64,000 nucleotides of DNA from assembly GCA_964035775.1 (NCBI GenBank), contig OZ038316.1, positions 9,397,361 through 9,461,360 on the forward strand, written 5' to 3'. Both the position numbers and the translations under genes were made by a program. The notes below the pieces were generated by a model. It made no database searches. It was not told the DNA's origin and saw only the letters and a list, made by a program, of their open reading frames with translations. Shown here piece after piece: positions 55,201 to 64,000 of the stretch. The DNA comes from Osedax frankpressi (Eukaryota; Annelida; Polychaeta; Sabellida; Siboglinidae). Numbering within the stretch: the stretch's first letter is position 1; each line of letters begins with the position of its first letter.

Positions 55201-55545
55201 TTCATTATTAATAATACATTTAATGACCATATAATATTTATTTTAATTATATAATAATTGCGATATATTATCTGAAATGAATTTCATAAAATTATGATCA
55301 TAATTTATTGCTAGATCCAGTTGTAAATTGTATTGAAATCTAAATTGTTTCAAGATAAAGTACAGATGTCTATTTTCACTAATTCCTTGACCCTCTAAAC
55401 TGCCCGACCCCAGTATTCCTCTGCGGACATGTACTTGATGACCACGCACCCAAATGTTGAGTTGCAACCCATTACCGCTACCCTAGCCGAAGCGAAACTC
55501 TTCAACACTGTTGTGGTTCAGCGTATCAGACCGAAATCTTCGTAG
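52245..55545 (+). CDS. NSFL1C: p97/VCP cofactor p47 (NSFL1 cofactor)
   Basis: p47 is an adaptor of the AAA ATPase p97 in Golgi and ER membrane fusion. Nine exons (52245-52358, 52629-52783, 53057-53215, 53779-53944, 54255-54364, 54522-54659, 54788-54919, 55124-55183, 55401-55545) sum to 1179 bp and encode 392 residues, close to the human 370. Residues 1 to about 45 form a UBA-like domain ([19 protein letters not shown] joined to MAVQHFYT). About 90-140 carry [14 protein letters not shown]. The SEP domain spans about 199-265 ([37 protein letters not shown]). The UBX domain spans about 313-390 ([36 protein letters not shown]). A lysine-rich stretch, KKKKK, ends exon 4 and could be a nuclear localisation signal. 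The last intron is of the U12 AT-AC class. All other introns are GT-AG, six of seven starting GTT. Confidence 0.96.
53323..53458. repeat. Perfect 136-bp palindrome
   Basis: Two 68-bp arms, perfectly complementary with no spacer, meet at 53390/53391 (TTGATATTAT and ATAATATCAA). It lies in NSFL1C intron 3. It could extrude as a cruciform or be the remains of a foldback element. No target-site duplication is obvious. Confidence 0.95.
55184..55400 (+). other. U12-type AT-AC intron of NSFL1C
   Basis: The intron starts ATATCCTTT (55184-55192), the minor-spliceosome 5' splice site consensus. It contains TTCCTTGAC at 55383-55391, the U12 branch-site consensus, and ends CTAAAC at 55400, ten bases after the branch adenosine. 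These borders restore [17 protein letters not shown], where human p47 has FIVDARPAMAATSFILM. No GT-AG pair gives that frame. Confidence 0.9.
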
Positions 55546-55560
55546 AATCTCTTTATCATT

Positions 55561-55566
55561 AATAAA
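55561..55566 (+). promoter_or_regulatory. NSFL1C polyadenylation signal
   Basis: AATAAA 16 bases after the stop codon at 55543-55545, implying a very short 3' UTR. Confidence 0.6.
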
Positions 55567-56072
55567 TCTTATATATTTACATAAATTGTTGTTTATTGTT
55601 TACATGTGTGTGTGTGTGTTTGTGTGTTTATATATAATGGCGCATATCGAGTTATTTACGAGCAAAGTATAGAAAATACGAGTTAGATCTTCTTATACCT
55701 TCGTACAAATCAATTTCAAGTTGCTGACATGTGGTACATTTAAATATTTGTTGACGTTAGCTTATGGACTCCTCCGCTATAACGTCCGGCCGATCTTTTG
55801 AACTGGTTGCAATTGAGTAAGAACTGTGCTTACAACAATTACTCGTTCTTGTTCAATTACTTATCATATTGCGAGACGAGCGGTGACGTGGAGGGGGGTG
55901 GGTAGTAAATACCGGTACCTATGGAGTACCGGAGTAGGGGTGTAGATGGTAGTATATGGTTTAGCCACCTTGCGGTCCGGAGTTTGTTTTCGACTCGACG
56001 CCTCTAGCAATCGCCGCAGGACGTAAGTCTGACGCGTCGACTACGATGACCTTTGTTCGACGCCCGTCTCCG
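55567..56072. other. Convergent intergenic region
   Basis: This lies between the 3' ends of NSFL1C (plus) and the unrecognised minus-strand gene. It holds a short GT run at about 55604-55630 and a GC-richer part at about 55870-56070 that may be the minus gene's 3' UTR. A minus-strand AATAAA at 55592-55597 could be its polyadenylation signal. Confidence 0.4.
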
Positions 56073-59000
56073 CTAGGCTGCCACGTAAACGCCCATCGAG
56101 CGTTCTCGGAACAGCAGCGTTTTCTTTAGCTCTTGGTACTCGACTGCCGTGTAGTGTCGTTTCTTTACCTGCGAACGCGGGCCGGCCGTCAATCAACGCC
56201 GAACACTCCCACATTTTATATATAGCGTAGACAGTGGTATTTAAAGCATAAGCGGACAACGGAGAAAGTGGAATTGAAACGAGCATGCTTGCCGTTCAAC
56301 GCGTAGCTACCAGCGATGTCCGAAAGCGGATAAACTTTGACCTACGTTTGATTAACGATATAAAAGCTGCGGTCGCTCGACTACTCGTTGTTTTACCGAA
56401 ATTCCAACTACCCTCCATCGAGATCACTAGAAATCTCTCTAAAACCTTCTTTTCGCAGTCGGTTTTAGGCCTTTCGAGAGCTTCCTCGGTCTCCGTTTGG
56501 AAAGTGGGCGTAATCACCGGCAGATGCGTTTGGCTAACGTTATCGCACGGTATCGCGTTACTAGGCGACAGTTGCTGGTTGCTAGGCGGCGGATTCGTTT
56601 TGTTTATCACCCGCAACATGCCGAATATATTGCTTTTAGGCTTGTAGACTTGCAGTTGCGGGAGTTTCGTTATGTTTTGTCTGTATTCTGCGGAGGAGAT
56701 ATAAACGAACGATAGTTGAGTGGCGTGGAGACGACACGGGCATGAAATAGAACGCGATTACGACACGGGAGAGACGGGAAGCGTTCGAGAAAGAGTCGAA
56801 ACGAATTTCACGATATTTCAACACAATATTTAGCGATGCAGAGAAAATGATATCAAATTGTTAAAAACCTTAAGTTATTGTATTTCCATATACTCAACGT
56901 AACAGTTATATACCATTAGTTCGTTATGCCAATAACTTACTGCCCATATACAATTGTACCGCTATTTACATTAACAATAGTGGATATTCAATAACTAAAT
57001 GTTACATAATGTGAAACTAATTTCATTAATTAAATTTCCGTTATGTAACGTATTACCAAATAATGTAAATAATGTCGAAAAAAGAGAATAGCCAATATAA
57101 GTAGATAATTAGATTAAATATTATTGTTTTCAATATATAAAGTGGATTATATCACCATTGTTAACATAAAATCAAGCTATTTTAGAATCACGATTTCCAA
57201 AAGCGGATAACCATAACGTACTACTTATATTGGTTTCACAGTTACATTGATATTACAACAATGATATGACGAGAAGTGCACCTTGAAGTGAATAAGGCGA
57301 GGTTTATTTGATGAGTTCGTATCAGGTGTTGTAGGTTCGGCTATAATTGGGAAAATACGATCTATTGTAATCAAATGTATATTTATAGTAAATAAGGTGG
57401 ATCAAATTGCTTATATATATGTGTGTGCTAATAATATATGTTTTTTTTCGTGTACAATATTCTATTGTTCTGAAGCGTTTTAATAAACTAAGTATATTTG
57501 AAAATACATTCTAGTATATAGCATAGGAATTTGCACGCTAAATACGTGTTGCATCGCATTTGTTTTCAGTTTAAATAGTCGGTGTTTCACAATCATTGAC
57601 AATCATATCACGGCCCATCCATAATCCAGGAATATATATAATTCTAGGTGCGATTCTTAATATGACACATATACTGTCGTATGGAGTACGCAGTCAACGG
57701 CTCTAGAATGCTTTCTACGCACTTCGGGAATAGAATAGAGAAAATGAAAACACATGCCATTCCTCAACTGATTGATCCATTAAGTAGATAATAAAGCATG
57801 CATTGTTCCTAGTATCGCCAGTTCCTGGAATAATTTATGCTACAAAAACTACACTAAATTATTCATTTTATAATTTTCTACCGCCAAGCGATTCAGGATC
57901 TTGTAAAATGTAAGTTCACACTTTTTATTGTACACTATGCACTGTACACTGTACAGTGCACACTGTTTATTGTACACTGTGCACTGTACATTGTAAAGTG
58001 TACACTGTTTATTGTACACTATGCACTGTACACTGTTTATTGTACACTATGCACTGTAAAATATACAGTGCACACTGTTTATTGTACAATATGCACTGTA
58101 CACTGTTTATTGTATAATATGCACTGTAAAATGTACAGTGTACACTTTTTATTGTACACTATGCACTGTACACTGTTTATTGTACACTATGCAATGTAAA
58201 ATGTACAGTGCACACTTTTTATTGTACACTATGTACTGTACACTGTTTATTGTACAATATGCACTGTAATATGTACAGTTCACACTTTTTATTGTACACT
58301 ATGCACTGTACATTGTTTAGTGTACAATATGCACTGTACAATGTACAGTTCACACTGTTTATTGTACACTATGCACTGTACACTGTTTAGTGTACAATAT
58401 GCACTGTACAATGTAAAGTGTACACTGTTTATTGTACACAGTATATTGTACAGTGTACAATGTACAGTTTACGTATAGCATAAGTCTTTAGTAAGTATTA
58501 AATACATACGAAGATGTTATACTTGTCTACCCCTCACCTTCTGCTATGGAGCTAAACTGTGGCATGGGGGCAGTTTTCTCTCTCAACAAACAAGGTAGAT
58601 CCACGTATTCCCTTTTCCGTTCAACTGACGAGTTTACATCTGTTACGAATATACAGATTGAGGTATATGTAATTCATATATTTAACTATGTTTACTTAAT
58701 ATATTGACTTATATTTACTTATGTTTACTTAACATATATAGTTATATTTACTTATATTATTTAACATATTTAACCTATGTTTACTTAATATATTTACTTA
58801 TGTTTACTTATGTTTACTTAATACATTTACTTATATTTACTTATGTTTACTTAATATATTTACTTATGTTTACTTATGTTTACTTATGTTTACTTAACAT
58901 ATATAGTTATATTTACTTATATTATTTAACATATTTACTTATGTTTACTTAATATATTTACTTATATTCACTTAATATATTGACTTATATTTACTTATGT

Positions 59001-61735
59001 TTACTTAACATATATAGTTATATTTACTTATATTATTTAACATATTTACTTATGTTTACTTAATATATTTACTTATATTCACTTAATATATTGACTTATA
59101 TTTACTTATGTTTACTTAATATATTTACTTATATTCACTTAATATATTGACTTATATTTACTTATGTTTACTTAACATATATAGTTATATTTACTTATAT
59201 TATTTAACATATTTAACTATGTTTACTTAATATATTTACTTATATTCACTTAATATATTGACTTATATTTACTTATGTTTACTTAACATATATAGTTATA
59301 TTTACTTATATTATTTAACATATTTAACTATGTTTACTTAATATATTTAGTTATATTTACTTAATATATTGACTTATATTTACTTATGTTTACTTAATAT
59401 ATTTCCTTATATTCACTTAATATATTGACTTATATTTACTTATGTTTACTTAACATATATAGTTATATTTACTTATATTATTTAACATATTTAACTATGT
59501 TTACTTAATATATTTATTTATATTCACTTAATATATTGACTTATATTTACTTATGTTTACTTAACATATATAGTTATATTTACTTATATTATTTAACATA
59601 TTTAACTATGTTTACTTAATATATTTAGTTATATTTACTTAATATATTGACTTATATTTACTTATGTTTACTTAATATATTTACTTATATTCACTTAATA
59701 TATTGACCTATATTTACTTATGTTTACTTAACATATATAGTTATATTTACTTATATTATTTAACATATTTAACTATGTTTACTTAATATATTTACTTATG
59801 TTTACTTATGTTTACTTAATACATTTACTTATATTTACTTATGTTTACTTAATATATTTACTTATGTTTACTTAACATATATAGTTATATTTACTTATAT
59901 TATTTAACATATTTAACTATGTTTACTTAATATATTTACTTATGTTTACTTATGTTTACTTAATACATTTACTTATATTTACTTATGTTTACTTAATATA
60001 TTTACTTATATTCACTTAATATATTGACTTATATTTACTTATGTTTACTTAACATATATAGTTATATTTACTTATATTATTTAACATATTTACTTATGTT
60101 TACTTAATATATTTACTTATATTCACTTAATATATTGACTTATATTTACTTATGTTTACTTAACATATATAGTTATATTTACTTATATTATTTAACATAT
60201 TTAACTATGTTTACTTAATATATTTACTTATGTTTACTTATGTTTACTTAATACATTTACTTATATTTACTTATGTTTACTTAATATATTTACTTATATT
60301 CACTTAATATATTGACTTATATTTACTTATGTTTACTTAACATATATAGTTATATTTACTTATATTATTTAACATATTTACTTATGTTTACTTAATATAT
60401 TTACTTATATTCACTTAATATATTGACTTATATTTACTTATGTTTACTTAATATATTTACTTATATTCACTTAATATATTGACTTATATTTACTTATGTT
60501 TACTTAACATATATAGTTATATTTACTTATATTATTTAACATATTTACTTATGTTTACTTAATATATTTACTTATATTCACTTAATATATTGACTTATAT
60601 TTACTTATGTTTACTTAATATATTTACTTATATTCACTTAATATATTGACTTATATTTACTTATGTTTACTTAACATATATAGTTATATTTACTTATATT
60701 ATTTAACATATTTACTTATGTTTACTTAATATATTTACTTATATTCACTTAATATATTGACTTATATTTACTTATGTTTACTTAATATATTTACTTATAT
60801 TCACTTAATATATTGACTTATATTTACTTATGTTTACTTAATATATTTACTTATATTCACTTAATATATTGACTTATATTTACTTATGTTTACTTAACAT
60901 ATATAGTTATATTTACTTATATTATTTAACATATTTACTTATGTTTACTTAATATATTTACTTATATTCACTTAATATATTGACTTATATTTACTTATGT
61001 TTACTTAATATATTTACTTATATTCACTTAATATATTGACTTATATTTACTTATGTTTACTTAACATATTTAGTTATATTTACTTCGCCTTAAGTGTGGT
61101 TATCTAATTGTATGCTTTCGAAGTTATTAATAATTGTTTATATCTTACATTCCCTATATTTTCTTTCTAGTTATTTTGAAATTTGCAAACAATAGTTCAA
61201 ATTTGTATACAATACTACCTAAACTAGTTTGTTGTCAAATGTTTGCAATATCGTTTAAACAAGAACGCATCTAACGGCGCATTATACCTTTTTGCGTATT
61301 ATAAGTATCGGCATCTTGTTGTTCATCTTCGGACACGATTACGTTGACCACCGGCCTGGGACGTAGTACCACCGTAGTTCCAGGCTTCACGGTTTGACCT
61401 TTCTAATCGCCCGGGGACAACGTCGGGGTTAACGACTAAAGCATTCGCCGCACAAAGCAATTTACTATCGCGCGCCTTTTAACGTGTTTAACGCGTTTCA
61501 CCGTAATCTATATGAAATAACATTTGTAACGGCAACACGTCGAACTGGGGATACGCACCTGGAGGGTGACGCGTCGTAACTTCACCATATTAGGACCGCG
61601 TTGTTGTCTTAGAGACGATGGCGTTTTCGAAACGTTCCCCGATAGCAGACAAGCCGTGTTTACTGAGGAACGCGCGGCGTTTGGAGTGGTTTCCACGCTG
61701 TGCCAAGCCGATATCTTACCTTCGAGAAGGGTCAT
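56073..61735 (-). CDS. Unrecognised four- or five-exon protein gene
   Basis: I do not recognise the product. Exons 61559-61735, 61288-61402, 58538-58639 and 56296-56687 join in frame (786 bp, 261 residues, TGA at 56296). Visible stretches are LRRVTLQKGQTVKPGTTVV, then REYVDLPCLLREKTAPMPQF, IAEEYRQNITKLPQLQVYKP and NFGKTTSSRATAAFISLIKRR. The protein is hydrophilic and low in obvious domains, with no signal peptide or membrane segment. A further exon at 56073-56168 (VKKRHYTAVEYQELKKTLLF, ends GVYVAA and stop, acceptor TTCGCAG) could replace the last nine bases plus stop if the phase-0 donor CTG/GTAGCT is used. The ATG at 61735 may not be the true start. An in-frame extension (DWNSSDRE) reaches a possible acceptor upstream, and GAAG/GTAAGA just inside is a strong donor. 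Confidence 0.6.
56169..56295. other. Possible last intron or 3' UTR of the unrecognised gene
   Basis: If the exon 56073-56168 is used, this is intron with the acceptor TTCGCAG. Otherwise it is 3' UTR after the stop at 56296. The sequence is GC-richer than most introns here. Confidence 0.35.
56688..57924. other. Intron of the unrecognised gene
   Basis: AT-rich intron sequence. I see no coding or RNA gene in it. Confidence 0.5.
57925..58470. repeat. Array of GTAC-containing, self-complementary units
   Basis: Irregular repeats of TGCACTGTACACTGTTTATTGTACACTATGCACTGTA-type blocks (about 35 and 70 bp periods). TGTACA, TGCACTGTACA and GTACAGTGCAC are mutually complementary, so the array can form many hairpins. 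It ends about 70 bases from the 5' splice site at 58538. Confidence 0.93.
58690..61085. repeat. 2.4-kb AT-rich complex tandem array
   Basis: Built from TTTACTTATG, TTTACTTAATATA, TTCACTTAATATATTGAC and AACATATATAGTTATA modules arranged in higher-order units of about 70-150 bp. It fills the intron between exons 61288-61402 and 58538-58639. Confidence 0.95.
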
Positions 61736-62277
61736 CTCCCGATCGCTACTATTCCAGTCCTACTCGGAACGGCGAGGATTGTATCGGGAAAATCATAGGA
61801 GAGATGTGTTGGGATCACGGGGGACGACTGAGAAGAGAGACTGGAGTAGTTGTCGTGCAGGGGATAACGGGGATGGGATAGCGAGAAGGGGGATAGCGAA
61901 GTTAAGATAGAAGAGTGATTATTAATTGGCAATATGATAAGGAAAGAGGGTGATAACGTATGATTGAGGTGCGATGTTGAAAGAGGGAAGAGGGAGTAAT
62001 GAAAGTGGGGATGTAGAGTGATCAGGAAGGAGTCTTTATTGTTAGAAACAATGGATCCGGTGGTAACGTATAAGATGAAAGTGTTGATGAAGATATTTCC
62101 ACGCATAATAGAGATGGATTTGTTTAATAAGTTAATATTGTACTATTACATACTCCTGCGAGAGTCATTCCTAACATTGTTTGTCGTATATATCCATTAG
62201 TAAATCATTAAATCATTAAATAACAATTATTATAATAACTACTAATTAATAATCAGTATTTCATAAGTGCTGTTGAT
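61736..62277. other. Interval between the two unrecognised minus-strand genes
   Basis: The part nearest 61736-61910 is GC-richer and may be 5' UTR or an upstream exon of the gene on its left. It is open on both strands by composition. A minus-strand AATAAA at about 62034 could end the gene on its right. Confidence 0.35.
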
Positions 62278-63415
62278 TCAGCGTTTTGAAAGAGGCCCTC
62301 CGTCGGAGGGTAGAGTGTGGACTTCGCTAACCTTAAATATGCTTCCCAATGGGTGACCTCTATGGCGATACACCACTTCTTCCGGTGGTTTTTCTTCCTC
62401 TATTGTAACCTCTATATATTGTATTGTAAATACGTTAGATTCGTATGCAAGTAAAACTCATTATAATTGTAACAATTACATTATAATCCTGATTTTCTTA
62501 TTTGCGAATCTCTTCATTTATTCACAATATATGATATAAAGCTACCATAGACAAACCCTATTGTATAGTATAGGTCCCAATCCCTATAATATAGGCCCCA
62601 CACTGTAGTATAGGTCCCAATCCCTATAGTATAGGCCCCACACTGTAGTATAGGTCACAATCCCTATAATATAGGCCCCCACACTGTAGTATAGGTCCCA
62701 ATCCATATAGTATAGGCCCCACACTATAGTATAGGTCCTAATCCCTATAATATAGGCCCCACACTGTAGTATAGGTCCCAATCCCTATAATATAGGCCCC
62801 ATACTGTAGTATAGGTCCCACTCCCTATAGTATAGGCCCCACACTGTAGTATAGGTCCCAATCCCTATAGTATAGGTCCCAATCCCTATAGTATAGAGCC
62901 CATCCTGTAGTATAGGTCCCACTCCCTATAGTATAAGCCCCACACTGTAGTATAGGTCCCACTCCCTATAGTATAGGCCCCACACTGTAGTATAGGTCCC
63001 AATCCCTATAATATAGGCCCCACACTGTAGTATAGGTCCCAATCCCTATAATATAGGCCCCACATTGTGGTAATGGTCCCAATCCCTATAGTATAGGCCC
63101 CACACTGTAGTATATGTCCCAATCCCTATAATATAGGCCCCACACTATAGTATAGGTCCCACTCCCTATAATATAGGCCCCACACTGTAGTATAGGTCCC
63201 AATCCCTATAGTATAGGCCCCAAACTGTAGTATAGGTCCCAATCCCTGTAGTATAGGTCCCACTCCCTATAGTATAGGCCCCACACTGTAGTATAGGTCC
63301 CACTCCCCATAGTATAGGCCCCACACTGTAGGAGGAATATAACCTGGTTCAACAGGGACGGGTTCCTCTACGGGAATTGGCTTGAGGTGGGAGGGTAGAC
63401 TCGCGTGGACAACTC
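62278..63415 (-). CDS. Last two exons of an unrecognised gene (partial)
   Basis: I do not recognise the product. Exons 63344-63415 and 62278-62411 join in frame across a split Glu codon and end with TGA. They encode VVHASLPSHLKPIPVEEP, then VTIEEEKPPEEVVYRHRGH, PLGSIFKVSEVHTLPSDGG and PLSKR. The peptide is proline- and glutamate-rich without an obvious domain. The acceptor at 63415 (CCAACAG) shows that at least one more exon lies upstream, probably beyond the window. The intron between the two exons is mostly a 39-bp array starting about 14 bases past the donor (CCAG/GTTATA). Confidence 0.6.
62565..63330. repeat. 39-bp minisatellite
   Basis: About 19 copies alternating CACTGTAGTATAGGTCCCA and ATCCCTATAATATAGGCCCC, with small variants. 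It lies inside the intron of the unrecognised gene at 62278-63415. Confidence 0.95.
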
Positions 63416-63744
63416 CTGTTGGTAAAGTAAATATTGTAGCAATAATACGTATTCGTATTGGTAAGGACATACACAATGTATTGGCGTTGGTCACTTTCCT
63501 AATATACAATAATGCAATTATATGTACCTATGCAAAACAGTTCGCATAAACTACTATAAAGTTGATGGCATTACTATTGAATTTATAAAATAAATATAAG
63601 AAGTAAATAGATGGAAAATATTATTAATTTATTCGATTTTCATTTTGAGATATTCATAATTTGTATCGGATCAAATATTTTAGATTATTTCAGTTACATT
63701 AGAATATGTATAGGATATATTTATTATTCCCGAATATCATATAC
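63416..63744. other. AT-rich flank, likely intron
   Basis: No coding feature seen. It should be intron of the gene whose exon starts at 63415. Confidence 0.5.
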
Positions 63745-63950
63745 TACACACACACATACACACACACACACAAACACACACATACACACACACTCACACA
63801 CATATACATACACACACACACATACACACACATACACACACACATACACACACACACACATACACATTCACACACACACTCACACACACATATACACACA
63901 TACATACACATACACATACATACATACACATACACACATATATATATAAT
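63745..63950. repeat. CA-rich microsatellite
   Basis: (CA)n interrupted by T and A to give ACACACATACA patterns. Frames of histidine-threonine repeats across it are spurious. Confidence 0.95.
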
Positions 63951-64000
63951 ATATGAACTCTACTATTAACATTGAAACTTAATTCGGGTATTTTAATTTT

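Noticed and set aside
61566-61910. 114-codon plus-strand frame
   Set aside because: It overlaps the well-supported minus-strand exon 61559-61735 and has no splice or family support. It looks like a compositional shadow.
63611-63969. His/Thr-repeat proteins
   Set aside because: Read-through of a CA microsatellite.

Overview
The window is nuclear DNA from an animal, most likely an invertebrate. It holds spliced genes for a full-architecture maintenance DNA methyltransferase (DNMT1), the p97 cofactor p47 (NSFL1C) and ethanolamine-phosphate cytidylyltransferase (PCYT2). The introns are AT-rich and one of them is of the minor-spliceosome AT-AC class. No vertebrate-type interspersed repeats were noticed. 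The phylum cannot be fixed from the window alone. Exon models were built by hand from frame continuity, splice sites and remembered family alignments. Where I say a junction is exact, reading frame and protein alignment both agree across it.

Layout, left to right. (1) 1-4746, minus strand: the 5' three coding exons of PCYT2, with the rest beyond the left edge. (2) 4747-6777: AT-rich intergenic DNA. (3) 6861-about 51.8 kb, minus strand: DNMT1 in 32 recognised coding exons, 4056 bp, 1351 residues plus a start codon that is probably in a further 5' exon. It encodes a PIP box, RFTS, CXXC zinc finger, BAH1, BAH2, a short GK-type linker and the complete C5-methyltransferase domain with all catalytic motifs. 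(4) 52245-55545, plus strand: NSFL1C/p47 in nine exons, 392 residues, head to head with DNMT1. (5) about 56.07-61.74 kb, minus strand: a four- or five-exon gene I do not recognise. (6) 62278-63415, minus strand: the last two exons of another unrecognised gene running off the right edge.

Well over half of the window is tandem repeat, almost all of it inside introns. More than twenty arrays are visible, with units from 4 to more than 100 bp. The largest is a 19-kb, 20-bp-unit array of about 950 copies filling one DNMT1 intron.

The main observation is that two arrays have copied the edge of the neighbouring coding exon. The 19-kb array repeats the last codons and 5' splice site of the exon ending at 47454. 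The array at 9641-10315 repeats the 3' splice site and first 26 coding bases of the exon starting at 9640. Several other arrays begin within a few bases of a splice site or supply its pyrimidine tract. Correct DNMT1 splicing must therefore choose the true site among many near-identical decoys. The 5' splice sites in the three recognised genes are mostly GTT (31 of 41 GT sites) rather than GTA or GTG, and this GTT is what the 19-kb array reiterates. Other items of note are a U12-type AT-AC intron in p47, a perfect 136-bp palindrome, a possible 81-bp cassette exon in PCYT2 and an unexplained complex-sequence island inside a DNMT1 intron.
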